Assembly (NCBI GenBank): GCA_030524285.1
Contig: JAUNGQ010000003.1
Span: forward strand, 62,001 to 126,000
Length of the DNA: 64,000 nucleotides
From: Eubacteriales bacterium
GTDB lineage: Bacteria; Bacillota; Clostridia; Oscillospirales; Butyricicoccaceae
Direction of reading: 5' to 3'
Part shown: positions 7,029-15,296 of the stretch, piece by piece
Layout of the letters: each line of letters opens with the position of its first letter
Numbering within the stretch: position 1 is the stretch's first letter
Position numbers and translations under genes: made by a program
The notes under the pieces: model-generated
Database searches by the model: none
Told to the model about the DNA's origin: nothing
What the model saw: the letters and a program-made list of their open reading frames with translations, nothing else

Positions 7029-8722
7029 GAAAACGAATTAACTGGATTCTGCTGCTGCTCAGTGCGGTAGGCGTTGTTTGTGCCAGTGTGCTGACGCTGG
7101 CTGTAACCGCAAAAAATTCCATGCGGCATGCAGAGCAGTCTGTCTGTGACCTGACGGATTCTATCAGTAAAAGCTATGATTATATGGAACTTGGGGAATA
7201 TACGACGGTTTTGTCCGATTTGCCGGAGAATATGCGTGCTACTTTGATTACAGAGGACGGTACGGTGCTATATGATTCCGATGCGTTGGCGGCTGAGATG
7301 GAAAACCATTTGGATCGTCCGGAAATTCAAGACGCCCTGCGAAGCGGAAAAGGGGAAGACATCCGTAAATCCTCCACCATGCATTCTTCTACCTATTACT
7401 ATGCTGTGCAATTATCAGACAAATGCATTCTGCGTCTGTCCCGGCCATATTCCAGTATCCGTAGTATGGTACTCAGCTCGATTCCGGGTATTGCGGTTGT
7501 GATGGTTGTCCTGTTCGGACTTGCTCTGGTGCTGTCCCGCAGTCTTGCACGCTGGATGATGCGTCCGGTGGAGCAGGCGGCATATGCACTGGAAAAGGCA
7601 GGCATAAATAATGAACCATACGCCGAATTAAAGCCGTTTTTCTCGCATATTCGGGAGCAGGATCAGCAGATTAGCGATCAAAAGGAAATATTACAGCAGG
7701 AGCGGGAAACACTGGGAATTATTGCGAACAATATGCGGGAAGGATTGTTGCTGGTTTCAAAAAACAATACTGTCATTTCCATCAATCCCAGTGCAATCTG
7801 TATGTTGGCTGGACGGAAAGCGGAGCCGATGGAGTTTATCGGACACAATTACCTGATTGTCAACCGTACGCAGCAAATGCATAGCTGTGTCAATGCTGCT
7901 CTGGCAGGAGAAAGCAAGGATGCGGAATTTTCCATGCATGGAAGGGTTTATCATGTCTATGCCAGTCCCATGGTGCGCCTGACAGAGGTGCAGGGAGCTG
8001 TTGTCATCGTGTTGGATGAAACCCAGCAGCGGCTTGCAGAGCGCAGCAGAAGGGAATTTTCTGCGAACGTTTCCCATGAGCTGAAAACGCCTCTGACCTC
8101 CATTTCCGGCTATGCAGAGATGATGGAAAACGGCATGGTGGCAAGCATGGAAGACATCCGTACCTTTTCGGGCAGCATCCACAAGGAAGCGTTACGGCTG
8201 ATTGCCCTGATTGAGGATATCATTCGGCTGTCCCGCATTGAGGAAGAGCCAATGCAGGGAGATATACTGGAGCCGGTTGATTTGAATGACCTGTGTGAGG
8301 CCGTTGTGGAATCTTTGCAGCCGGTAGCACACAAGGTAAAGGTAACTTTACAGTTGGATGGCAGTGCACCAGCTATTCCGGGTGAAGATGCGATGCTCAG
8401 TGAAATGGTGTATAATTTGTGTGAAAATGCGATCAAATACAATCGTCCGGGTGGAACTGTATGGATTTCGTTGGCAGATATGGAATCGGAGATCAGGCTG
8501 ACGGTAAAGGACAATGGTATCGGTATTCCGGAAGAATCCCAGCCGCGTGTGTTTGAACGCTTTTATCGGGTGGATAAGAGCCGTTCCAAACAGATTGGCG
8601 GCACCGGATTGGGTCTTTCTATTGTCAAGCATGTGGTAGAATTTCATGGCGGACGGGTAGAACTGGATAGTAATCTGGGTGCAGGAACGGAGATCCGTGT
8701 ATTTCTCCCGAAGAAAGGATAG
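7025..8722 (+). CDS. Sensor histidine kinase, PhoR-like
   Basis: 565 residues. N-terminal membrane helix (about 7-27), an extracytoplasmic region of about 120 residues, a second helix (about 150-172, IPGIAVVMVVLFGLALVLS), then a HAMP/PAS-like cytoplasmic region. The HisKA domain has the phosphoacceptor His351 in FSANVSHELKTPLTSISGYA. The catalytic ATPase domain has N box NLCENAIKYN, G1 DNGIGIPEE, F box FERFYRVDKSRS and G2 GGTGLGLSIVKH. It would phosphorylate the regulator encoded just upstream. The PAS-containing PhoR layout supports a PhoPR-type pair; the signal itself is not shown by the sequence. Confidence 0.9.
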   Translation: MRKRINWILLLLSAVGVVCASVLTLAVTAKNSMRHAEQSVCDLTDSISKSYDYMELGEYTTVLSDLPENMRATLITEDGTVLYDSDALAAEMENHLDRPEIQDALRSGKGEDIRKSSTMHSSTYYYAVQLSDKCILRLSRPYSSIRSMVLSSIPGIAVVMVVLFGLALVLSRSLARWMMRPVEQAAYALEKAGINNEPYAELKPFFSHIREQDQQISDQKEILQQERETLGIIANNMREGLLLVSKNNTVISINPSAICMLAGRKAEPMEFIGHNYLIVNRTQQMHSCVNAALAGESKDAEFSMHGRVYHVYASPMVRLTEVQGAVVIVLDETQQRLAERSRREFSANVSHELKTPLTSISGYAEMMENGMVASMEDIRTFSGSIHKEALRLIALIEDIIRLSRIEEEPMQGDILEPVDLNDLCEAVVESLQPVAHKVKVTLQLDGSAPAIPGEDAMLSEMVYNLCENAIKYNRPGGTVWISLADMESEIRLTVKDNGIGIPEESQPRVFERFYRVDKSRSKQIGGTGLGLSIVKHVVEFHGGRVELDSNLGAGTEIRVFLPKKG

Positions 8723-8732
8723 GAAAACGGAC

Positions 8733-8770
8733 AGCCTTCGGCGGACTATGATGTCTGTCGGAGGCTTTGC
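8733..8770 (+). terminator. Hairpin after the kinase gene, probable weak terminator
   Basis: A 14-bp stem with three G-T wobbles (8733-8746 with 8753-8766) and a six-base loop. It is followed only by TTGCTG, so termination is likely partial. Confidence 0.5.
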
Positions 8771-8874
8771 TGTGTACAATCCGTGCAGAAAAAACAGAAA
8801 ATATCAGAGGAAATTTGTATCAGTTGAGAATTTTGCTGGAAACCGTTTGCAATCTGCACGGCAATCATGTATGA

Positions 8875-8880
8875 TATAAA
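8875..8880 (+). promoter_or_regulatory. Possible -10 of the pyrH operon
   Basis: TATAAA preceded by TGA (extended -10), about 80 bases before pyrH. No good -35 at 16-18 bases, so this is a weak call. The rest of the 238-base gap (8723-8960) shows only the kinase hairpin and a small GCAAGG/CCTTGC inverted repeat at 8899-8914. Confidence 0.3.
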
Positions 8881-8960
8881 ATGACAATAGGATAAGAGGC
8901 AAGGAAAGCCTTGCTCCTGCAGATTGAAGAAAACAGATTGCACATGGAGGAATCAATATA

Positions 8961-9677
8961 ATGGATACACCGAAGTATAAGCGTGTGTTAATCAAGATCA
9001 GCGGTGAAGCGCTGGCTGGTGACAATAAGTTCGGATTGAATTTTGACGTAATCGGTCCGGTTTGTGATGTTATCAAGAAGTGCGTGGAAATTGGTACAGA
9101 GGTTGGCATTGTTGTGGGCGGTGGCAATTTCTGGCGCGGCGTCAAGGATGGCGGCGGCAAAATGGAGCGTACCCGCGCCGATTATATGGGTATGCTGGCG
9201 ACAACCATCAATTCACTGGCGCTGCAGGATGCGTTGGAGCAGCGCGGCGTTGATGTCCGTGTGCAGACTGCAATTGAAATGCGTCAGATCGCAGAACCGT
9301 ACATCCGCAATAAGGCCACCCGCCATCTGGAAAAGGGCCGCGTTGTTATCTTTGGCTGCGGTATCGGCAGTCCATATTTCTCCACTGATACAGCAGCAGC
9401 GCTGCGTGCAGCAGAAATCAATGCAGATATTATCCTGCTGGCAAAGAATATTGATGGTGTTTATGATTCAGACCCGGCAAAGAACCCGGAAGCAAAGAAG
9501 TATGATGCATTGTCCTACATGGATGTCCTGAGAGAGCGTCTGGCAGTTATGGATACAACTGCAACCAGCCTGTCTATGGATAACAGCATTCCGGTACTGG
9601 TATTTGCTCTGAAGAATCCGGAAAATATTTATCATGCTGTTCTGGGTGAAAAGATCGGCACACTGGTAGAAATGTAA
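8961..9677 (+). CDS. pyrH: UMP kinase
   Basis: 238 residues, standard bacterial length. It phosphorylates UMP to UDP for pyrimidine nucleotide synthesis; the bacterial enzyme is a hexamer of the amino-acid-kinase fold controlled by GTP and UTP. Motifs: [14 protein letters not shown] (phosphate-binding N-terminus), [32 protein letters not shown] region, and [21 protein letters not shown] 8961 follows ATGGAGGAA. It is the first gene of a highly conserved order with frr and uppS next. Confidence 0.97.
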   Translation: MDTPKYKRVLIKISGEALAGDNKFGLNFDVIGPVCDVIKKCVEIGTEVGIVVGGGNFWRGVKDGGGKMERTRADYMGMLATTINSLALQDALEQRGVDVRVQTAIEMRQIAEPYIRNKATRHLEKGRVVIFGCGIGSPYFSTDTAAALRAAEINADIILLAKNIDGVYDSDPAKNPEAKKYDALSYMDVLRERLAVMDTTATSLSMDNSIPVLVFALKNPENIYHAVLGEKIGTLVEM

Positions 9678-9704
9678 TCCCCAATAGTAGAGAGGAGAAT
9701 ATAT

Positions 9705-10259
9705 ATGAAACCCGATTTAAAACCGTATGAAACCAAAATGCAGAAGACACTGGATGTTCTGGCAGAAAATCTGTCCGGTATCCGCGCAGGCAGAGCAAAT
9801 GCAAATGTTCTGAACAAAATCACAGTTGATTATTATGGCACTGCAAGTCCGATCCCGCAGGTGGCTTCCGTATCGTCCCCAGATCCGCGTACCCTGACCA
9901 TTCAACCGTGGGATGCATCCCTGTTGAAAGCAATTACCAAGGCAATCCAGACCTCTGATCTGGGGATCAATCCGCAGAATGATGGCAAGGTAATCCGCCT
10001 GAGCTTCCCGCCACTGACAGAAGAGCGTCGTAAGGAACTGATTAAGCAGGTATCCAGAGAAGGAGAAGCTTCAAAGGTGGCAATCCGTAACATTCGTCGT
10101 GATGCAATGGACAAGTGGAAGTCTGCCAAGAAAAAGTCGGAAATTACCGAGGATGAGCAGAAGGACGCCGAGAAGGATATGCAGAAGCTGACCGATAAGT
10201 ATATTAAACAGATCGACAGCACAACTGCTGCAAAGTCGGATGAACTGAAGTCCATCTGA
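9705..10259 (+). CDS. frr: Ribosome recycling factor
   Basis: 184 residues, the normal length. RRF splits post-termination ribosomes together with EF-G. Recognisable parts are the N-terminal helix with VLAENLSGIRAGRANANVL, the segment ASPIPQVASVSSPDPRTLTI, and the coiled-coil end KVAIRNIRRDAMDKWK with a Lys-rich C-terminal helix. ATG 9705 follows GAGAGGAGA. The gap from pyrH is 27 bases, so they are co-transcribed. Confidence 0.97.
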   Translation: MKPDLKPYETKMQKTLDVLAENLSGIRAGRANANVLNKITVDYYGTASPIPQVASVSSPDPRTLTIQPWDASLLKAITKAIQTSDLGINPQNDGKVIRLSFPPLTEERRKELIKQVSREGEASKVAIRNIRRDAMDKWKSAKKKSEITEDEQKDAEKDMQKLTDKYIKQIDSTTAAKSDELKSI

Positions 10260-10280
10260 GGGCAGTTTGTGAAACATTGT

Positions 10281-10350
10281 GACATGTGGGCGACTAACAA
10301 GTCGCCCATGTCGCGTATAACGGCGGTTTCAGCAGGCATATCCTGCTGAA
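10281..10350 (+). other. Two consecutive hairpins between frr and uppS
   Basis: The first stem pairs GACATG..GGGCGAC (10281-10294) with GTCGCCCATGTC (10301-10312), with a two-base bulge. The second is a perfect 9-bp stem TTCAGCAGG/CCTGCTGAA (10328-10336 with 10342-10350). Neither has a T run, so they look more like RNA processing or stability structures than terminators. Confidence 0.5.
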
Positions 10351-10369
10351 GAACGAATAAGAAAGGTCG

Positions 10370-11146
10370 GTGCATAGTACCGTGGCGTTGTTCAATATAC
10401 TGAAAAAGGAAGAAAGCACGCCGGAAAATAAACAGCAGGAGCGTCCGGTGCCGCAGCATATTGCTGTTATCATGGACGGAAACGGACGCTGGGCAAAAAA
10501 GCGTGGCATGCCACGCACAGCAGGCCATAAGGTCGGTGCGGAAACCTTCCGTTCCATCGCAACCTACTGTAAGGATATCGGTGTTAAATACTTTACTGTA
10601 TACGCGTTTTCCACGGAAAATTGGAAGCGTCCGGCAGAGGAAGTGGATACGCTGATGAATCTGTTCCGCCGGTATTTGAAGGAAGCCATTGAAACCATGG
10701 CGGAAAAAAATGTTGCTGTGCAGGTGATTGGTGATCTGTCTGTGTTGGCGGAGGATATCCAGAAGCTGATTGCGGACTGCAATCGTGAGGCGCAGAATTT
10801 GGAAAACCCGGCAATTGCTACCTTGTGCATCAATTATGGCGGACGAGATGAAATCAAAAATGCAGTTCGTGCGCTTGCAAGGAAGGTGCAGGCGGGAGAG
10901 CTGCTGCCGGAGGACATTACGGAATCGATGATTTCAGAACATTTGTATACAGCAGCTATGCCAGATCCGGATCTGATTATCCGTCCGAGCGGTGAAATCC
11001 GTACATCCAATTTCCTGCTGTGGCAGAGTGCATATGCAGAATACTATTTTACGGATATCCTGTGGCCGGACTTTAAGCCGGAGCATTTAGAACAGGCAAT
11101 TGAAGCTTATAATAAAAGACAAAGACGATACGGAGGCATTGGATAA
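10370..11146 (+). CDS. uppS: Isoprenyl transferase (undecaprenyl diphosphate synthase)
   Basis: 258 residues. It adds isoprene units in cis to make the undecaprenyl diphosphate carrier. Motifs: HIAVIMDGNGRWAKKRGMPR with the metal-binding Asp, FTVYAFSTENWKRP, and the C-terminal DLIIRPSGEIRTSNFLLWQ and YFTDILWPDF. GTG 10370 sits four bases from a GAAAGG element; a GTG at 10382 is an alternative. The segment before HIAVIMDG is the usual variable tail, so the exact start is uncertain. The enzyme feeds UppP, MurJ and the surface glycan enzymes seen elsewhere in the window. Confidence 0.95.
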   Translation: MHSTVALFNILKKEESTPENKQQERPVPQHIAVIMDGNGRWAKKRGMPRTAGHKVGAETFRSIATYCKDIGVKYFTVYAFSTENWKRPAEEVDTLMNLFRRYLKEAIETMAEKNVAVQVIGDLSVLAEDIQKLIADCNREAQNLENPAIATLCINYGGRDEIKNAVRALARKVQAGELLPEDITESMISEHLYTAAMPDPDLIIRPSGEIRTSNFLLWQSAYAEYYFTDILWPDFKPEHLEQAIEAYNKRQRRYGGIG

Positions 11147-11149
11147 GAG

Positions 11150-11983
11150 ATGAAGACAAGAGTTGCATTTGGTGTAGGAGGCGCAGCCTTTGTTATTCTG
11201 GCGCTGTTCGTCTTTCCGCCGATTGTTGCACAGATATGCATGATGGCGCTTTCTGTTGTGGCGGCGCAGGAATTTACCGCAGCCATTGCGGGAAAGGAAA
11301 ACAAAGGTTTACAATTGACAGCGATGATTCTCGCGCTGGGCATGTCCTGGGCGAGTGCACGTGATAGCTATTCTGTTTATTTCACCCGCGGAATGCTGTT
11401 TATCGGCGTTGTGGTGTTGTTTGTAATTCTACTGCGCTGCCATAAGCACATGGGCTTTCCAGAGCTTGCAGGCGCATATTTTGGCGGCATTGTCATTCCG
11501 TATCTGCTCATGAGTCTGATTCGCATGTTTACCATGCAGGGCGGTAACGGCGCACTGTATCTGGTGGTTCCGCTGCTGGCGGCATGGGGCTCGGATACCT
11601 GCGCGTTGTTCGCAGGTATGGCGTTCGGCAAACGTTTCCCACGCAAGCTGGCTCCGGTTATTTCTCCGAAAAAGACAGTTGTTGGCGGTATCGGTGGCGT
11701 TGTCGGTGCGACTGTCCTGTTGGTGCTTTACGGTTTGGCCGTGAGTCATTTCAGCAGCATCACACTTTCTGTGCCAATGTGCATCACCACGGGCATTTTC
11801 GGATCTATTCTGGGTCAGATCGGTGATCTGTCTTTCTCCATTGTCAAACGTAAGAGCGGCATCAAGGATTATGGCAAGATTTTCCCGGGACATGGCGGCG
11901 TGCTTGACCGCTTTGACAGCGTTATTTTCGTTGCACCGGTTGTTGAGCTGCTGTTGCATGTGTTTACGAATCTGGGGTTATAA
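11150..11983 (+). CDS. cdsA: Phosphatidate cytidylyltransferase
   Basis: 277 residues. It makes CDP-diacylglycerol from phosphatidic acid and CTP, the branch point of phospholipid synthesis, in the inner membrane. About seven to eight hydrophobic segments. The family signature near the C-terminus is present, starting LAPVISPKKTVVGGIGG and ending IKDYGKIFPGHGGVLDRFDS, with the conserved Asp pair. ATG 11150 is three bases after the uppS stop, which indicates coupled translation; upstream there is only a GGATAAGAG-like site. Confidence 0.95.
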   Translation: MKTRVAFGVGGAAFVILALFVFPPIVAQICMMALSVVAAQEFTAAIAGKENKGLQLTAMILALGMSWASARDSYSVYFTRGMLFIGVVVLFVILLRCHKHMGFPELAGAYFGGIVIPYLLMSLIRMFTMQGGNGALYLVVPLLAAWGSDTCALFAGMAFGKRFPRKLAPVISPKKTVVGGIGGVVGATVLLVLYGLAVSHFSSITLSVPMCITTGIFGSILGQIGDLSFSIVKRKSGIKDYGKIFPGHGGVLDRFDSVIFVAPVVELLLHVFTNLGL

Positions 11984-11986
11984 TTT

Positions 11987-13129
11987 ATGAAGAATATTGT
12001 TATCCTCGGCTCTACCGGTTCCATCGGTATGCAGACCATTGATATTTTAGACTCAATTGACGCGAAGGTTTGTGCCATTTCGGTCAATACCAATATTGTG
12101 CGTGCAGAACAGCAGGCACGTCAGCTGCATCCATCTGTGGTTGCAGTTTACAATGAAGAAAAAGCGAAAGAACTGAAAATGAAACTTGCGGATACCGATA
12201 TTCGAGTTGTTTCGGGCATGGACGGACTGATTGAAGCGGCTACGTTTCCGGAGGCAGATGTCGTTGTCACAGCAGTTGTCGGCATGGTTGGACTTCTTCC
12301 GACGCTGGCAGCGATTGACGCTGGCAAGGATATTGCATTGGCGAACAAGGAAACATTGGTTTGTGCCGGACAGATTGTCATGAAGCGTGCACGGGAAAAA
12401 GGTATTGCCATTCTGCCAGTGGATTCGGAGCATTCCGCAATTTTCCAGTGCTTGCAGGGTGCTGCGGGGAATCGGCTTAGCCGCATTTTGCTGACAGCAT
12501 CGGGCGGCCCGTTTTTTGGTATGAGTAGAGAGCAGATGCGCCATGTGACAAAGGAACAGGCGCTGCATCATCCGAACTGGAGCATGGGGGCCAAAATCAC
12601 CATTGATTCCGCCAGCATGATGAACAAGGGTCTGGAGTTGATTGAGGCGATGTGGCTGTATGATGTAGAGCCGGACGATATTGATATTGTTGTCCATCGC
12701 GAAAGTATTGTACACTCTGCTGTTGAATTTGAAGACGGCTCGGTGATTGCCCAGATGGGTAATCCAGATATGCGTTTGCCGATTCAGTACGCACTGACCT
12801 ATCCGGAAAGATTGCCTTGCAAGGTGCCGCCGGTTGATCTGCCGCGCAGGCATAGTCTGACTTTCTTTGCACCGGATGAAGAAGCATTTCCGACACTGGG
12901 GCTGGCTCGTCGTGCCGCAGCGGCCAGAGGCAATCTTGGTGCGGTCATGAACGGCGCGAATGAGGCGGCAGTTGCACTGTTTTTACAGGATCGCATTCCG
13001 TTTTATCGGATTCCAGAGCTGGTAAAAGAAGCAATGGATGCGGTGGATTATATGCCGGATATTAGGGTAGAGGATGTACTGGAAAGCGATTGCGCGGCAC
13101 GTGAGATCGTACATTCCCTGATACGGTAA
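11987..13129 (+). CDS. dxr: 1-deoxy-D-xylulose 5-phosphate reductoisomerase
   Basis: 380 residues. It is the second enzyme of the MEP isoprenoid pathway and converts DXP to 2-C-methyl-D-erythritol 4-phosphate with NADPH. Motifs: NADPH site ILGSTGSIGMQTIDIL at the N-terminus, LANKETLVCAG, PVDSEHSAIFQCLQG with the metal-binding DSE, and HHPNWSMGAKITIDSASMMN. The start ATG 11987 lies three bases after the cdsA stop. Together with ispG downstream this gives two MEP enzymes in one operon. Confidence 0.97.
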   Translation: MKNIVILGSTGSIGMQTIDILDSIDAKVCAISVNTNIVRAEQQARQLHPSVVAVYNEEKAKELKMKLADTDIRVVSGMDGLIEAATFPEADVVVTAVVGMVGLLPTLAAIDAGKDIALANKETLVCAGQIVMKRAREKGIAILPVDSEHSAIFQCLQGAAGNRLSRILLTASGGPFFGMSREQMRHVTKEQALHHPNWSMGAKITIDSASMMNKGLELIEAMWLYDVEPDDIDIVVHRESIVHSAVEFEDGSVIAQMGNPDMRLPIQYALTYPERLPCKVPPVDLPRRHSLTFFAPDEEAFPTLGLARRAAAARGNLGAVMNGANEAAVALFLQDRIPFYRIPELVKEAMDAVDYMPDIRVEDVLESDCAAREIVHSLIR

Positions 13130-13188
13130 GGCACTCGCAAGGAGAGTACCTTATTGAAGATATATTCCCGTCGATAAGAGGTGTTTTT

Positions 13189-14217
13189 TTGACGATTTTA
13201 ACCATAATTTTAGCCATTCTTGCATTTGGATGCCTTGTTATTGTGCACGAATTTGGACATTTTATGGCAGCAAAGGTTGCCGGTGTCCATGTGCTGGAAT
13301 TCTGGGTCGGTATGGGCCCTGCGATTGCACATCGGAAATTTGGTGAAACAGATTTCAAGCTCTGTATTCTTCCGTTTGGCGGCGCATGCGTCATGGAAGG
13401 TGAGGATACCGAGGATGACGCGCCTGGTACACTGGCAGGAGCGCCGCTTGGCTGGCGTGCTCTGATTTTGGCGGCCGGTGCGTTGATGAATTTCCTTTTG
13501 GGCTTCGTCATTGTCCTGCTTCTGATTCTGCCGCAGTCACGGACAGCAAATACTGTGATTGACGGCTTTGCAGACGGCTTCCCATCTCAGGGAGAGGCCA
13601 TGCTGATGGAGGGCGATCAGATACTTCGTATTGACGGCTATCGTATTCTGCTGAATGCAGATATTTCTACAGCACTCAGCATGGGAGATGATACCAAGTA
13701 TGATATTGTTGTGCGACGGAATGGAGAGAAACTGACGCTGCATGATGTCCCGCTCGAAGCCGCGGAATATGACGGTGTCGTACGGTATGGCATTGATTTC
13801 TCTGTGGAAGATATGACGTTTATCGGCAAGCTGAAAAATGCAGCTTTCCGTTCGTATGATTATGGACGGCTGGTATGGTTGAGTTTAAAACAGCTGGTGA
13901 CCGGCAAGGTAGGACTGAACCAGATGTCCGGACCGGTTGGTGTGACAGATGTGCTTGTACAGACTGCACAGAGCAGTATGATGAACTTTTTCGCATTGAT
14001 TGCCTTTATTTCGATCAATCTGGGGGTCATGAACCTGCTGCCGCTTCCAGCGCTTGACGGTGGAAGGCTGCTGTTTGTGCTGATTGAACTGATTGCACGA
14101 AAGCCAGTCCCACGGAAATATGAAGGTTATATTCATTTTGGCGGTTTTGCAGCATTGATGCTGCTGATGCTGTATGTCACATGGCAGGATATTATGCGGC
14201 TGATTGGCGCGGCATAA
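13189..14217 (+). CDS. rseP: Site-2 protease RseP/RasP, zinc metalloprotease M50
   Basis: 342 residues. An intramembrane protease that cuts anti-sigma factors and leftover signal peptides. The first membrane helix carries the zinc site HEFGH (His20, Glu21, His24). A PDZ domain sits in the middle (about 120-200), and the second motif NLLPLPALDGGRLLF is near residue 285 with the third metal ligand. The start is TTG 13189, chosen because AAGAGGTG lies seven to eight bases before it and the N-terminus TILTIILAILAFGCLVIVHE matches the family. It lies between dxr and ispG, a common order in Clostridia. Confidence 0.93.
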   Translation: MTILTIILAILAFGCLVIVHEFGHFMAAKVAGVHVLEFWVGMGPAIAHRKFGETDFKLCILPFGGACVMEGEDTEDDAPGTLAGAPLGWRALILAAGALMNFLLGFVIVLLLILPQSRTANTVIDGFADGFPSQGEAMLMEGDQILRIDGYRILLNADISTALSMGDDTKYDIVVRRNGEKLTLHDVPLEAAEYDGVVRYGIDFSVEDMTFIGKLKNAAFRSYDYGRLVWLSLKQLVTGKVGLNQMSGPVGVTDVLVQTAQSSMMNFFALIAFISINLGVMNLLPLPALDGGRLLFVLIELIARKPVPRKYEGYIHFGGFAALMLLMLYVTWQDIMRLIGAA

Positions 14218-14237
14218 ATACAAGGAGACAGAACGAC

Positions 14238-15293
14238 ATGAGGACAAAACAAATTTTTGTTGGAAATATACCGGTTGGCGGCGGTGCGCCTATCGCGGTG
14301 CAGTCCATGACAAATACAGATACTCGCGATGCAGCGGCAACACTGGCACAGATTGAACGTCTGGCTGCTGCCGGATGCCATATTGTACGCTGCACTGTAC
14401 CCGATATGCAGGCGGCCGAGGCGATGAAGACCATCTGTGCGAAGTCTCCCATTCCGGTGGTTGCAGATATCCATTTTGATTACCGGCTGGCGCTGGCATC
14501 TGCAGAAGCGGGTGTTAGTGCAATTCGCATCAATCCGGGGAATATCGGTTCCGATGAACGTGTCAAGGCGGTTGCAGAAGTGTGTAAGGCGCAGAAGATT
14601 CCCATTCGTATTGGTGTCAATTCTGGTTCAATTGAAAAAGAAATTCTGAACAAATACGGCTCTCCGACACCGGAAGCTATGGTAGAAAGTGCATTGTACC
14701 ATGTATCACTGCTGAACCAGTTTGATTTTGATGATATCTGTATTTCATTAAAATCCTCCAGCGTACCAAACACCATGCGTGCGTATCAGCTGATGCATGA
14801 GAAGACAAATTATCCACTACATCTGGGCGTAACTGAAGCTGGCACGGAGTATATGGGTACGATTAAGTCTGCCGCAGGTATTGGCGGACTGCTGGCGCTG
14901 GGAATCGGCGATACGATCCGCGTATCACTGACCGCAGACCCGGTACATGAAATTACAGCGGCTTATGCGATTTTAAAGGCTGTCGGGCTGAATGATACCG
15001 GTGTGAATATTGTATCCTGCCCAACCTGTGGACGTACTAAAATTGATCTGATTGGCATTGCCAATGAAGTAGAACGACGTGTCGCCGGACTGGATGCAAG
15101 GCTCAAGGTTGCTGTTATGGGCTGTGTTGTCAATGGCCCGGGCGAGGCAAGGGAAGCAGATATCGGTATTGCAGGCGGCGATGGTGTCGGTATGATCTTC
15201 CGCAAGGGTGAGATTGTGCGCAAGGTGCCGCAGGAACAGCTTGTGGATGAGTTGATGAAGGAAATTGACGCGATCATAAAGGAGCAGGAATAA
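14238..15293 (+). CDS. ispG: 4-hydroxy-3-methylbut-2-en-1-yl diphosphate synthase (flavodoxin)
   Basis: 351 residues. This 4Fe-4S enzyme of the MEP pathway reduces MEcPP to HMBPP. Motifs: VQSMTNTDTRDAAATLAQI near the N-terminus, PVVADIHFDYRLAL, IRINPGNIG, and the iron-sulfur cysteines in IVSCPTCGRTKIDL and MGCVVNGPGEA. It is the short bacterial form without the plant/Chlamydia insert. The frame is open 19 codons further upstream, but ATG 14238 has AAGGAG ten bases before it and starts the family homology (MRTKQIFVGNIPVGGG). Confidence 0.96.
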   Translation: MRTKQIFVGNIPVGGGAPIAVQSMTNTDTRDAAATLAQIERLAAAGCHIVRCTVPDMQAAEAMKTICAKSPIPVVADIHFDYRLALASAEAGVSAIRINPGNIGSDERVKAVAEVCKAQKIPIRIGVNSGSIEKEILNKYGSPTPEAMVESALYHVSLLNQFDFDDICISLKSSSVPNTMRAYQLMHEKTNYPLHLGVTEAGTEYMGTIKSAAGIGGLLALGIGDTIRVSLTADPVHEITAAYAILKAVGLNDTGVNIVSCPTCGRTKIDLIGIANEVERRVAGLDARLKVAVMGCVVNGPGEAREADIGIAGGDGVGMIFRKGEIVRKVPQEQLVDELMKEIDAIIKEQE

Positions 15294-15296
15294 ACG

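Noticed and set aside
10281..10350. Terminator between frr and uppS
   Set aside because: The hairpins lack T runs and the genes belong to a conserved operon, so they are listed as structures only.
12053..12853. A 266-codon open frame on the minus strand
   Set aside because: Antisense to dxr.
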